Below, in pieces: positions 17,901 to 25,741 of a stretch of DNA of 64,000 nucleotides. The position numbers and the translations under genes are program-made. Origin of the DNA: Nocardia bovistercoris (lineage in GTDB: Bacteria > Actinomycetota > Actinomycetes > Mycobacteriales > Mycobacteriaceae); the NCBI RefSeq assembly GCF_015674855.1, contig NZ_JADMLG010000002.1, positions 558,001 through 622,000 of the forward strand, read 5' to 3'. A model generated the notes under the pieces. That model did not search any database and was not told the DNA's origin. It worked only from the letters and a program-made list of their open reading frames with translations. Within the stretch, counting starts at the first letter, position 1, and each line of letters opens with the position of its first letter.

Positions 17901-19781
17901 CACCGCGACATCGGATTTCGTGAGGAGTTCATCGATACGCCGCAGCGCTCCCGGATGTCCGCCCACCCAGTCGATGGATGCGCGATTTCTCGGATTCCGA
18001 GCGATCACGTCGGTCACCGAGGGCAGGGCGAGGATCAGTTTGGCGGTTTCGGCGCCGGAGAGCGGGCCGAGGAATCTTTGCCGCGCCCGGACCGACGATT
18101 CGCTCGCCTGCGCGAACGCCTTGCGACTGGTGATGATCAAGCCCGCGTTGCTTCCGCAGGTCATCCACTGTTCGAGGAACTCCGAAGTCTCGGCATCCAG
18201 CTGGAAACCGGTGCCCGCGTCCTCCAGGTTCGCGTCGATCCCGTCGAGTACCAGCGTGATCCGCTGCCGGGACAGCACTTTCGACTGCACGTGTCGCAGC
18301 CGCTTGCGCCAACCGTCGGTCGGATCATCGCCGCGCGCCCACGCCAAGAAGGACTCGCGATGTCGCCCGCGACACAGTTGATTCCAGACGGAGTCGAGAA
18401 TCCGGCCGGGGGTGTGGCGATCGGCGACCCATACCGGGTGCCCCGCGTCGGCGCCCAGCAGGCGGACCAACTCGCGCGCGAGCGCCGATTTACCGATGCC
18501 GCTCAGCCCGGACAGCACCACCCATGGGGACGGCGATGTCGCGATGCGCACCAAGCCGCGCAATTCCTCGCGACGGCCGACGAACGCGAGCGGGGCCACC
18601 GCTCCGTCGAGCTTGGTCGTCGCGGCCTCGGTCCCGGACAGGGTGCGGCGCGGGCGGTGGATGTCGTATGGCGCGAAGACGGTGGGAATCACCCATTCGG
18701 CGGCCAACCGGGCCCGCGCGGGGTCGGCCGCGAATTGTTGCGCCAGGTCGCGGCGGGCACGACAGAATGTGGTCACCGGGTCGGCCGAGGGGTCGGCCGC
18801 GATGCCGCGATAGAACTGGTGTGCCAACACGGTGGCGAACTGGTCGGACACCTCGTCGGTCATCGCCACCGCGCCCGGTGCGCCGTGGGCGAGCAAGGTC
18901 GCAGCCAACGCGGTCGACGCCTCCGAACCGTCGGCGGCATCACGGCTCGCGGCGCGACCGGTGTGGCACGCCGACAGCACCAGGAACGGCATCGCCCGCC
19001 CCTGCGGGAGCAGCCTCGACATGACGCCGTCGGCGTCGATGAGGTCGTCGTCACCGGTCGCGGTTTCCAGGCACAGGTACCCGGGGATGCCGTGCGAGGA
19101 GATGTGCAGGATGTCGGTGGGACGGGCGGTCAAGGCCGCACGGATCGCGTCGGCGGTGCCCCAGTTGAGGATGTCGACGTCGATGGCGCCGGAATCGATC
19201 GCGGGCGCCAGCGCCGACAGTACGTGGTCCAGTTCGACCTCGTAGTTCAGTAGCGATCCGCGCCCGTTCTCCGGTGAGGCGATCGCCACCACGATGCGAA
19301 AGCGCGTCGGCGGCTCCTGGACGACCGGCGGCCGCGACGACGGCGCCGCACCCGCGCCGCGGCACACGAAGACGTTGGGCAGCAACCCGAGTGGCTCGCG
19401 CGGGACCTCCCGCGCGCCGCCCACCGGCACGATGATGCTCTCCCACGGCAGCGACGCCAGCCGAGCCGACGCGGTCTCTACCGATAGTTGGAGGTCGTGG
19501 CCGCGCGCGGCCGCGTCGGCGAGTGCGTCGGCCAGCGCTACCCCGGCCTGTCCGTCGAGAAACGATTCACCGAGGGCGATGCCGACCGCGTTGATCATGC
19601 TGGAGGTCGCGGCATGTCGGATGCGCAGCTCGGCCAGTTCCGCCACCAGCGATGTGGCCTCGACCGTGAGGCCGCCGACGCTGTGCCGGTAGCTCGTGGT
19701 ACCGAGATCCATTTCGACGTGAGTGTCGGTGACCCGCAGCACAGCCGCGACCCGCGTGTTCGAATTCGCCCCGACCGTCAT
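14901..19781 (-). CDS. CHAT protease - STAND NTPase - TPR protein
   Basis: A 1626-aa multidomain protein. Residues about 1-150 are an unrecognised N-terminal region. Residues about 155-375 are a CHAT caspase-like protease with the His in HISSHG (H230) and the Cys in LSACHTG (C272). From about 398 an AAA/STAND NTPase follows (FVGRREEL; P-loop GLSGIGKS at 425-432; Walker B ITLVLDGID). The C-terminal 900 residues are rich in TPR-like helical repeats. Such CHAT-STAND-TPR proteins are switch-like sensors that oligomerise and activate proteolysis. ATG 19781 is preceded by GGGAGGGG; the open frame extends 36 codons further without support. It is divergent, with a 147-bp gap, from the vWA/PP2C/kinase/AAA+ cluster, so the two sides probably form one system. 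The proteolytic substrate is unknown; small or membrane proteins across the promoter are candidates. Confidence 0.9.
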   Translation of the reverse strand: MTVGANSNTRVAAVLRVTDTHVEMDLGTTSYRHSVGGLTVEATSLVAELAELRIRHAATSSMINAVGIALGESFLDGQAGVALADALADAAARGHDLQLSVETASARLASLPWESIIVPVGGAREVPREPLGLLPNVFVCRGAGAAPSSRPPVVQEPPTRFRIVVAIASPENGRGSLLNYEVELDHVLSALAPAIDSGAIDVDILNWGTADAIRAALTARPTDILHISSHGIPGYLCLETATGDDDLIDADGVMSRLLPQGRAMPFLVLSACHTGRAASRDAADGSEASTALAATLLAHGAPGAVAMTDEVSDQFATVLAHQFYRGIAADPSADPVTTFCRARRDLAQQFAADPARARLAAEWVIPTVFAPYDIHRPRRTLSGTEAATTKLDGAVAPLAFVGRREELRGLVRIATSPSPWVVLSGLSGIGKSALARELVRLLGADAGHPVWVADRHTPGRILDSVWNQLCRGRHRESFLAWARGDDPTDGWRKRLRHVQSKVLSRQRITLVLDGIDANLEDAGTGFQLDAETSEFLEQWMTCGSNAGLIITSRKAFAQASESSVRARQRFLGPLSGAETAKLILALPSVTDVIARNPRNRASIDWVGGHPGALRRIDELLTKSDVAVDEAVDQALRRVGVDSELDRIAAQWTPNDPVGRMVRGLTVYRMPVDTIGVNWQLAEQAPEAVDDVLNPDRPDDYAVTVTQASSGRLARRTPLEMNRERAMRIAMTWGLVYHGFDPDAHGQTYSVPNAVKAFLEDSSGRDMRRAHLRAANYWRWREDRLVDSGDFEFTDTTCVDEVHYHLMAGAGTDAAAKITDELVLSLFSIGTPAAAEKVILLTRDLIRRPETSDVERGSARLAVVSAYCMLGRLDDAVAEGRRAIVEVRGSGEPLLESICSLTVAFALQRAGEFAAAVALLEESLAHGGELDPVLRALGNALAGTLASESGDFDEARRLAEEALELVALGNASRRSESGLRRVQEIAGVVAYGPQSVQQSSGSGFASVLDLIGAEAEIIATIQLASVHLVRAEIAEARRAAQRAAKLAADFQTPMYVAAATHLLGSIELTSGNIELADATLRRARTQAATYGDRLNEARSSMVLGDLSQVRGDLGGAAVWYHRALGSAEAAGNDNLCAITCLMLGLLSLGDVGDVPVRDWIARAEGYGDSVDHPAVRAVKSYVTAIDLNLRGDTFEAARYLQAALDLLASTGGNPTFEGDILRFTALNALEGNDRAAFRSTLEALADIVDRTGNRSSRAMLLFLTALEMGDAAETPDDLARVKAQLDEARGMFESLQSHGMAAMVAEATLTMSEEFELTSSETTERAQHMQNLARVIGQGDSVVDAVTYEIVRALDEDRIADARALFDDLRSRRPRKVSAAWRIDILAGRVLYAEGDLSEAWDHFVHAHEEAVAAEHWGDAVETAGGLADLAAEAGQPDLAVDAGVRAFVVNSRRDNYTMTLRLVDGLAEMCARFAEDDESRSWSEGLVRATEECEVPFEKAVCYRKLGGDAVERPEREDEAAERWLRRALILNTGSLPQHLHERRFVRGILARLLLRQERYPEIVAIQAEGVQGDEEDDMGVLSGVRAMLPDDEFLEILRRTVDDATCERIMSETVTPWWERGNRPI

Positions 19782-19928
19782 CCCGCCGCCCCTCCCTGAA
19801 TGAATTGCGACCGAACGGTATACATCGGACCGCACGCCGATTCCGTGCCATCCATCGTGCCACGCGCGACGAATGTTTCGTCCGCACATGGCCGCTCACG
19901 AATGCCGTCGCCGTGTCACAATCTCCGC
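19782..19928. promoter_or_regulatory. Divergent promoter region of the CHAT/TerY-like system
   Basis: These 147 bases separate the CHAT gene from the plus-strand cluster. On the minus strand TATACC (19817-19822) is a plausible -10 box about 30 nt before the CHAT start. On the plus strand there is no ribosome-binding site directly before ATG 19929. No strong operator dyad was found. Shared control is inferred from geometry. Confidence 0.4.
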
Positions 19929-20120
19929 ATGTCCCAAGATCCCGCAGACAATGCCGCCCCGGTGAGAATTATTCGCGGCCAAGTCTTTTACCTGCCCGAA
20001 GGTGCGGATGGTTCGCTGGACGCGAACTGGATTCCGTACGGCCAGGTTCCCGACCTCGGTCCGGTCGAGGTGACGAAGTCCATCGACGACGGCCGCGGAC
20101 CGTCCGAAACTTCCAGATGA
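19929..20120 (+). CDS. Small 63-aa protein, first gene of the TerY-like cluster
   Basis: A 63-aa acidic, soluble protein with coding-like composition but no family I recognise. A central segment VRIIRGQVFYLPEGADG is followed by WIPYGQVPDLGPVEV and a hydrophilic tail. The open frame extends 43 codons upstream, but ATG 19929 fits the divergent promoter and gives a compact product. There is no clear ribosome-binding site, so a leaderless transcript is possible. Its stop overlaps the next start as ATGA, which ties it to the operon. Because it faces the CHAT protease across the promoter it is a candidate partner or substrate; this is inference only. Confidence 0.65.
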   Translation: MSQDPADNAAPVRIIRGQVFYLPEGADGSLDANWIPYGQVPDLGPVEVTKSIDDGRGPSETSR

Positions 20121-20896
20121 CCAGCGCGAGCGAGGGTGCGGGCGCGGAATCGTCACCGTCGCCACTCGATGCGATCGCCGATATGCGCGCGGTCGCCCGG
20201 TGGACGGTAGGTGCGGCGGCAGCTACTGGTGCGCTACTCATCGGCACCGCACCACTGGCCGCGCTGGGAAAACTGCACGGCGCGTGGCACATCGCTGTCG
20301 CGGTGGCCGGACTCACGGTGGCGCTGCTCGCGGTGTGCTGGGCGATCTGGGTGACCAGTGACGCGCTGACACCGCCGGTCAGCACGCTGATGGACCTCGA
20401 GGATCCCTCGATGAAGCACATGGCCGGACTGATTCGGCTCACCTCGCGTTCGCCGGAGAACTTCTTCGGCCCCGGCGGAACCCGCGTCGCCGACCTCCAG
20501 GCGCAGGGCGAGCTGCATCAACGCGCCGCAGGCGCGATCGCGCGCGCTCTGGCCGTCGAAGACAGGGCACCCGAACGCGCCCTGCTCGACCTCGCGCTGC
20601 GCGACGCCGAAGCCAATATCGCCTACTACCGCAGGCTGCGGGCCAGACTCCTGGCTCTGATCCACACCTGGCACGTGCGACACCTGTTGCGCAGGGCACG
20701 CATTCACACCCTCGCCGCCGTCCTGGTGGCGGGGATCGGCGCGTGCGCGTTCTTGGTCGCGACCGTCGACAGCAAACCGCCGGAGCAGCCGAAGCCGCGC
20801 GCGCTACAGCATTCGTGCGGCGACATCGCGTCGCACGAATGCGCCACCATGTCGCCCGACAGTGCACACATCACATACGGACCGGACGGTTGGTAA
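20117..20896 (+). CDS. Predicted membrane protein with three hydrophobic segments
   Basis: A 259-aa protein of unknown family. Hydrophobic segments lie at about 29-50 and 57-78 (a tight hairpin), and again at about 197-217. Between them is a charged helical region (80-195) likely on the cytosolic side. After the last segment comes a short tail with two cysteines (HSCGDIASHEC) that would be extracytoplasmic. The ATG overlaps the stop of the 63-aa gene (ATGA), so translation is coupled. A membrane component next to a CHAT protease, vWA protein and kinase suits a signalling or effector role at the membrane, but nothing in the sequence proves it. Confidence 0.75.
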   Translation: MTSASEGAGAESSPSPLDAIADMRAVARWTVGAAAATGALLIGTAPLAALGKLHGAWHIAVAVAGLTVALLAVCWAIWVTSDALTPPVSTLMDLEDPSMKHMAGLIRLTSRSPENFFGPGGTRVADLQAQGELHQRAAGAIARALAVEDRAPERALLDLALRDAEANIAYYRRLRARLLALIHTWHVRHLLRRARIHTLAAVLVAGIGACAFLVATVDSKPPEQPKPRALQHSCGDIASHECATMSPDSAHITYGPDGW

Positions 20897-20962
20897 AATA
20901 ATTACGACAGGCCTGCGTTCCCTCGGAAGAATCCGGCCCGAGCGGCACGGACCGGCGACGAG

Positions 20963-21148
20963 ATGTCAGATCGCGGTATTTGCCGCAATTGTGCCCAGCT
21001 GATGTATGATTGGATCGCGCAGCTCGCACAGGCGGGGGAAGCGCGGTCTTTCGGGGAGATCTTACTTCACATCGTCCGGGATTTTTCTCGGCTTATTCGG
21101 GCTGCACTCGGCACGTATCGGGTGCGGCTACATGGTGACGGAACTTGA
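20963..21148 (+). CDS. Possible 61-aa ORF in the operon gap
   Basis: ATG 20963 opens 61 codons that end in TGATG, the stop sharing one base with the next gene's ATG. The product is basic with two N-terminal cysteines (GICRNC) and no recognised domain. Codon third positions are less GC-rich than in the neighbours, and the upstream signal (GGCGACGAG) is weak. The stop/start overlap is the main argument for it; otherwise the region reads as a 250-bp leader for the following membrane protein. Confidence 0.3.
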   Translation: MSDRGICRNCAQLMYDWIAQLAQAGEARSFGEILLHIVRDFSRLIRAALGTYRVRLHGDGT

Positions 21149-22062
21149 TGCAGCGAACTCCGGAATCGCGTTTCGCCCGTACCACACGCGGCCGAAACGA
21201 CCTTCTGATAGTCGTAATCGTGGTCTTCGTATTATCGGCGCCATTGTTCGTCGGATGGCTCGCCGCCACCGAAGAGACCTCGACCGTCATGGTCGTGGGC
21301 CTACGCAACGAAGGCGAGCAGGCGACGATCACGGACGAAGTCCATCGATCGCTGGACTTCGACGGCCCAACCCTGGTCGTGGTCAACCCGATATGCGTCC
21401 CGCTGCCGCAATGCGTGCCCGCTCGGTACGAGGAACTCGGCCGGTGGACGGCGGATGGCGATGTCACGATCACACGCCACGGCAACGACCTCTACCAGGT
21501 GCAAGTCACTCGCGAGAACTTCGGGTACGGACCCGCGCTGACCACCGCTGTCGGCCTGCCCCTCGGCTTGGCGCTGCTGTATGCCGCCGCCGAAAGGTTG
21601 CGGATACGACGGAGAGACAGGGAGCAGGCGATCCAGCGGTCGGTCGGGTCCGGAGCGGACATCGAACACGACCCGCCGCACTCCGGCGTCCAGCACCGGG
21701 CACAAGCGATTCGACCGCAGGCACCGCCCCGGCCGGAACCGCCGCAGCGACCGGCACAGCCACGTCTCCGCACCGAACCCGAGATCGAAACGCACATCGC
21801 GCCGCCACCTCCCGCACCACCACCCGCGCGGTCCCGTGCCCCGATTCCGGTGCGCATCGACGCGACGGGTCTGCCCGCTGCGCCCGAATTCTTCGCGAGG
21901 GTGGGCGCCGAGGGGATCGCACGCACCCATATCGACGCCGACGGCGGCTACGCCGATTTCGATGACGTGACCCTATGGGTCGAGATCGCGCACGCGGGTT
22001 CTACCGTCGGCCTGCCCGGTGACCGGGTTCGGATCATCGCCCCCGCCTCGAATCAACCCTAG
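21148..22062 (+). CDS. Two-segment membrane protein with Pro-rich linker
   Basis: A 304-aa protein of unknown family. A short basic N-terminus is followed by a strong transmembrane helix at about 19-40 (LLIVVIVVFVLSAPLFVGWL), a domain of about 90 residues outside the membrane with two close cysteines (ICVPLPQC), and a second helix near 128-148. The cytosolic part starts with RRRDRE, passes through a proline-rich linker (about 190-235) and ends in a compact region of about 65 residues. The pattern is that of a membrane sensor with a long cytosolic arm. It lies between the first membrane protein and the vWA gene in the same orientation. Function unknown. Confidence 0.75.
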   Translation: MQRTPESRFARTTRGRNDLLIVVIVVFVLSAPLFVGWLAATEETSTVMVVGLRNEGEQATITDEVHRSLDFDGPTLVVVNPICVPLPQCVPARYEELGRWTADGDVTITRHGNDLYQVQVTRENFGYGPALTTAVGLPLGLALLYAAAERLRIRRRDREQAIQRSVGSGADIEHDPPHSGVQHRAQAIRPQAPPRPEPPQRPAQPRLRTEPEIETHIAPPPPAPPPARSRAPIPVRIDATGLPAAPEFFARVGAEGIARTHIDADGGYADFDDVTLWVEIAHAGSTVGLPGDRVRIIAPASNQP

Positions 22063-22096
22063 TACCGAATTTCTTCCGAAACCGAGGTTCATCGCC

Positions 22097-22858
22097 ATGA
22101 CCCAATCCCCCGGCTACGACGCGTTGCCGGTACAGTCCGCGAAAAGCAGAATTCTCATCACTCTGGTCGTCGACACATCGTCTTCGATGGCCCATGAGAA
22201 CCGCATCGGTGAATTGAACGACGCACTGGCGACTTGGCGGACGGAACTGCTCAAGGACAACACCGTCCGGCAACAAGGGGAGATCGCACTGGTCACCTTC
22301 GGGGCGGGCGGAGTCCGCGCCATCGATCCGAGCGGCCGTACCACGGGCGTGGTCGACCAGCCGTATGTACCGGTCACCCAATTCAGTCCGCAACGGCTCG
22401 AGGCCGGTGGCGTCACCCCCATGGTGGAGGCGCTGCACTACGCGTTCCAACTGATGGCCGACCGTAAACAGACGCTTCGACGCAGCGGCCATCCGTTGAA
22501 GGCAAGACCGCTGGTCTACATGATCACCGACGGTGTGCCCACCGACGACGCCGGGAACCCTTCCCAACAGTGGCGCGACCTCGCACCCGCCATCCGGCAG
22601 CAAGAAGACGGCAAACATCTGCTGTTCTTCGCTTTCGGGGTGGCGGGCGCGGACCACGAAGTGCTGGCGGGTCTCGCGCCGAAATCATGGTGGTATGTCT
22701 CCGACGTCAACTTCAAAGCCATCCTCAAATTCGTCTCGACGAGCATCAAAGCCGCGCAAGCGACACAGTCGGAAACCGCCGCTGCCACATATACCCGAGC
22801 CAACGAGCAGGTCACCAAGAGTTCCTTGATCGACCAGTGGATCAGTAGTCAGGGCTGA
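22097..22858 (+). CDS. TerY-like von Willebrand factor A domain protein
   Basis: A 253-aa cytosolic vWA protein. The MIDAS motif is complete: LVVDTSSSM (Asp26, Ser28, Ser30), the Thr in GGVTPMVEAL, and the Asp in MITDGVPTDD. The order and spacing match TerY-type proteins of tellurite-resistance-like stress systems. ATG 22097 is chosen with GAGG 10 nt upstream. The following genes encode a PP2C phosphatase and a kinase, so this is the vWA member of a TerY-P-like triad, which is thought to assemble metal-dependent, phosphorylation-controlled complexes. The C-terminal 50 residues are helical and polar. Confidence 0.88.
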   Translation: MTQSPGYDALPVQSAKSRILITLVVDTSSSMAHENRIGELNDALATWRTELLKDNTVRQQGEIALVTFGAGGVRAIDPSGRTTGVVDQPYVPVTQFSPQRLEAGGVTPMVEALHYAFQLMADRKQTLRRSGHPLKARPLVYMITDGVPTDDAGNPSQQWRDLAPAIRQQEDGKHLLFFAFGVAGADHEVLAGLAPKSWWYVSDVNFKAILKFVSTSIKAAQATQSETAAATYTRANEQVTKSSLIDQWISSQG

Positions 22859-22860
22859 CC

Positions 22861-23736
22861 GTGCGCGAAGAAGGAATGACAGGCAAAGACACGGTCTGGA
22901 CAACCGTATCCGCGAGTGTGCGGGGTCCGAGTCACGTTCAGGACAATCTGCGCAACCAGGATAATTGCCTGGTCCGTCCGATCACCGCACAATGCACGTT
23001 CTTCGCGGTAGCGGACGGCGCGGGTTCGTACAGCCGTGCGGAAGAGGGCTCGAAATTCGCCGTCACGACGGCATACCAGGCGGCCGAGCAGGTCTTCAAG
23101 GACCGGATGCCGCAAAATCCTTCGGAGTGGTCCGTGGCGACCAAGGAATTCGCGAACGCGTGTTTGCACCGTTTCGACGACCGCGTCGCGGATTTCGCTA
23201 CCCAGCAGCTTGCCCATTTTCCCGCGGAGTCGGTGCAGGATATTCGGGAGTCGCTGTCGACGACCCTGCTCGCGGTGGTCGCGCGACCTCCGTTCTTCGT
23301 GTATTTCAGCATCGGCGACTGCTTCCTCGTCCTCGATCGCGATCGCGGCGGCCCACGCCTGGCCGTCACCGCACGGGATCGCGAAAACAACGGCGTGGCA
23401 ACGTTTCTGACCTCGCCGGAGCGAGATGCCGACTTGCAGAGCGGGTACCTCGTCGATCGTCGGGTCACCGGGCTCGCCCTGTGTTCCGATGGACTGATCG
23501 ATGCGTTGCTCACGGTGGGGGCCACCGCCGACGGAGAACTGCATTACCAGGCGCCCGCCGAATTCCGGCGCTACTTCGAATATTTCGGACGCACGGCGAT
23601 ACCGGAGAGTCAATTGGCGAACATGCTCGATTCGCCCACGTTCGCCGAGACCTCGTCCGACGACAAGACCATCGCGCTGGCGGTTCGACTGCCGAAGCAC
23701 ACCCAGGACGGTCCGTACGAGACACAGGTGCGCTGA
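22861..23736 (+). CDS. PP2C-family Ser/Thr protein phosphatase
   Basis: A 291-aa PP2C phosphatase. Metal-binding and core motifs are visible: RNQDNCLV (Asp34), FFAVADGAGS (Asp52, Gly53), a TTLLAVVARPP strand pair, ALCSDGLIDALL and the late SSDDKTIALAV. It would remove phosphates placed by the adjacent kinase. The GTG at 22861 begins 2 nt after the vWA stop with AGGG upstream; an ATG at 22876 is in frame but has its AAGGA directly abutting. Its stop overlaps the kinase start (TGATG), so phosphatase and kinase are translated together and probably in fixed ratio. Confidence 0.9.
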   Translation: MREEGMTGKDTVWTTVSASVRGPSHVQDNLRNQDNCLVRPITAQCTFFAVADGAGSYSRAEEGSKFAVTTAYQAAEQVFKDRMPQNPSEWSVATKEFANACLHRFDDRVADFATQQLAHFPAESVQDIRESLSTTLLAVVARPPFFVYFSIGDCFLVLDRDRGGPRLAVTARDRENNGVATFLTSPERDADLQSGYLVDRRVTGLALCSDGLIDALLTVGATADGELHYQAPAEFRRYFEYFGRTAIPESQLANMLDSPTFAETSSDDKTIALAVRLPKHTQDGPYETQVR

Positions 23737-25109
23737 TGGGCGTCTTCCTACCGAATGGCGCCAAGGTCGCGCTGCACAAGGACCCTTTCGGAAGCGGGGC
23801 AGAGGGTTTGGTGTATCGGCTCGTCGACACGCCGCATCTGTGCGCCAAGATCTACCTCGAACGCACGGACCCGCGCCGGAAGAGCAGGCTCGCCGCTCTC
23901 CGCCGCGCCACCCGCGCGAGTTGGCCGGAGGGCGACGCCCCCGACCACATGCACGCCGCATGGCCTCGCGAAGTGCTGCTCGACGACTCCGGCGAAGTCG
24001 TGGGCGTCCTGATGCCGATGGTCGAGAGCACGGCGATGATCAATCTGTTCGATCCGGGCGAACGCATCGAGTTGCTCGACGAACCCACCTGGCGAACATT
24101 GATCTCGGTGGCCAATCGCACCGCGCGGCTGTTCGCGATGCTCCACGAGGCGGGGATCGTGATCGGCGATATCAGCCCGTCCAATATCTTCGTGTCCAGC
24201 GCCGGACATGTGACCCTGATCGATTGCGACGCGGTACAGTTCATCGACCCGCGGCGCGGCACCTTGTTCCTCAGCACCAACGTGACCAGAGAGTACACGC
24301 CCCCGGAAGCGACGAACGGAACGGAGCTCCAGCCGAGTCACGACAATTTCGGTCTCGCCGTGCTGATCTGTCAATTGCTGATGGAAGGTGACCACCCCTT
24401 CGAAGGCGTGCTCGTCGGCCCTGACTCTCCCGAATTCGTCGCGGAAGACAACATTCGACACCAGAACAACCGCATCCTGTTCCCCGAACGCTTCATAACG
24501 TTGCCGGGGGCCGTGCCCGCGAGCGTGCTGCCGCCGGATGTGCGCGCCCTGGCGGTGCAATGCTTCGGTGACGGACACCGGACTCCGTCGGCACGGCCGA
24601 CCGCGCAGGCATGGGCGGACGCGCTGCATCGCGCGGGTTACGGAGTCATGGGGTGCCGCGTCAATCCGCGACACGCGTACCACTACTCGTCGACCGAATG
24701 CGTGTGGTGCAAGCTGAACCGGGAGGGCTTCGGCGAACGCTATCCCGCGCCGAAAGAGGTGGAACCGGACGCCACATCGACGGCCTCCGGCACCACGCAG
24801 CCACCTTGGTCGACCACCGAGCCGACGCCTCCGACCGAGACCGAACCAACCGAGCCGAAGGTGACCACGGCGGCACAGGTCACCGCGCCGACGGCGAACA
24901 CGACCGCGCCGTGGAACACACGAGTGACCAATCCGAATCCGAGACGGGCGGCCGGGTCCCGCGCGAGTACGACAGGACCTACCGTCCCGCCGCCGATTTC
25001 ACGAAAACCGCCGCCACCGAGTCCGGCACCGATGGGCACGGCCGCGAAGGTGACGCTCGTATTTATCGCGTTCGCCATGCTCGTCCTACTGATCATGTCG
25101 CTTCGATGA
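23736..25109 (+). CDS. Tail-anchored Ser/Thr protein kinase with Cys-rich linker
   Basis: A 457-aa kinase. The glycine loop GSGAEGLVY is at 19-27, the ATP-anchoring lysine is K38 in CAKIY, the catalytic loop is IGDISPSN (Asp145, Asn150) and the metal motif is LIDCD (Asp163). This is the HRD-less type found in vWA-PP2C-kinase triads. After the kinase domain (to about 305) comes a Cys/His segment (GCRVNPRHAYHY, ECVWCK) that may bind zinc. A Thr/Pro-rich linker and a C-terminal transmembrane helix of about 20 residues (KVTLVFIAFAMLVLLIM) then anchor the kinase domain on the cytosolic face. It overlaps both neighbours (TGATG before, ATGA after). The Thr/Pro linker may be an autophosphorylation region; that is inference. 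Confidence 0.9.
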   Translation: MGVFLPNGAKVALHKDPFGSGAEGLVYRLVDTPHLCAKIYLERTDPRRKSRLAALRRATRASWPEGDAPDHMHAAWPREVLLDDSGEVVGVLMPMVESTAMINLFDPGERIELLDEPTWRTLISVANRTARLFAMLHEAGIVIGDISPSNIFVSSAGHVTLIDCDAVQFIDPRRGTLFLSTNVTREYTPPEATNGTELQPSHDNFGLAVLICQLLMEGDHPFEGVLVGPDSPEFVAEDNIRHQNNRILFPERFITLPGAVPASVLPPDVRALAVQCFGDGHRTPSARPTAQAWADALHRAGYGVMGCRVNPRHAYHYSSTECVWCKLNREGFGERYPAPKEVEPDATSTASGTTQPPWSTTEPTPPTETEPTEPKVTTAAQVTAPTANTTAPWNTRVTNPNPRRAAGSRASTTGPTVPPPISRKPPPPSPAPMGTAAKVTLVFIAFAMLVLLIMSLR

Positions 25110-25741
25110 GCGCGGACGATTCTGTCGTGGTGGCCGACACCCATCCCGCCTGTCGAACGCTCGGCCCTGGCACGCGATTCGCGATCTGGGTGCAGGGATG
25201 TCCGCTGACCTGCGCGGGGTGTGTCAGTCCGCAATGGCTGCCATTCGATGGCGGCGAACGCAGGACCGTGGCCGAACTCGCCGCCGAGATCCTCGCCACA
25301 GACACGAACGGATTGACGCTGTCGGGCGGAGAGCCGTTCGCCCAGGCCGCAGGCCTGGCCGCCCTCGTCCGCACGGTGCGCCGTGAAAGGGATTTGTCGG
25401 TCATGTGTTTCACGGGATTCACGTTGCCGCGCCTGCGCAGACTCGACGATGCGGGTGTCGCGGCGCTGCTGGGTGAAGTCGATCTCCTGGTCGACGGGCC
25501 GTATGTGGCGAGCAAACACGGCGATCTGCGCTGGCGCGGTTCCTCGAACCAACGCATCCATCAACTCACGACCCGGCACGCCGCCGATCTGGACGGCCCC
25601 GACCACAGTGCGGGGCTCCAGATCGAAGTGCTGCCGGACGGAACCGTCCACTGGTTGGGGGTACCCGCCGTCGCGGACTTCCGCAGCCGATTCGAACAAG
25701 CATTGAATATCGTGTCCACGCGGGAAGAAGGATGCCGGTGA
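25106..25741 (+). CDS. Radical-SAM activating-enzyme-like protein (NrdG/PflA type)
   Basis: A 211-aa protein with the CX3CX2C cluster-binding motif of radical SAM enzymes (GCPLTCAGC, Cys32/36/39) and the SAM-contacting TLSGGEPF. A LLVDGPYV segment follows, as in the activating enzymes NrdG and PflA. It would use a [4Fe-4S] cluster to generate a deoxyadenosyl radical. No ribonucleotide reductase or formate-lyase gene lies nearby, and the gene is locked between a kinase (ATGA overlap) and a coiled-coil protein (GTGA overlap). Its substrate is therefore probably a component of this system. Its presence in a vWA-PP2C-kinase cluster is the least explained part of the locus. Confidence 0.87.
   Translation: MSADDSVVVADTHPACRTLGPGTRFAIWVQGCPLTCAGCVSPQWLPFDGGERRTVAELAAEILATDTNGLTLSGGEPFAQAAGLAALVRTVRRERDLSVMCFTGFTLPRLRRLDDAGVAALLGEVDLLVDGPYVASKHGDLRWRGSSNQRIHQLTTRHAADLDGPDHSAGLQIEVLPDGTVHWLGVPAVADFRSRFEQALNIVSTREEGCR

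Noticed and set aside
17370..19253. 627-codon plus-strand open frame
   Set aside because: Antisense to the CHAT gene, His/Arg/Gly-rich, no motif or start signal.
25106..25741. Annotation as NrdG of a class III ribonucleotide reductase
   Set aside because: No nrdD or other glycyl-radical enzyme is linked and the gene is locked in a signalling operon, so only the activase-like family is claimed.
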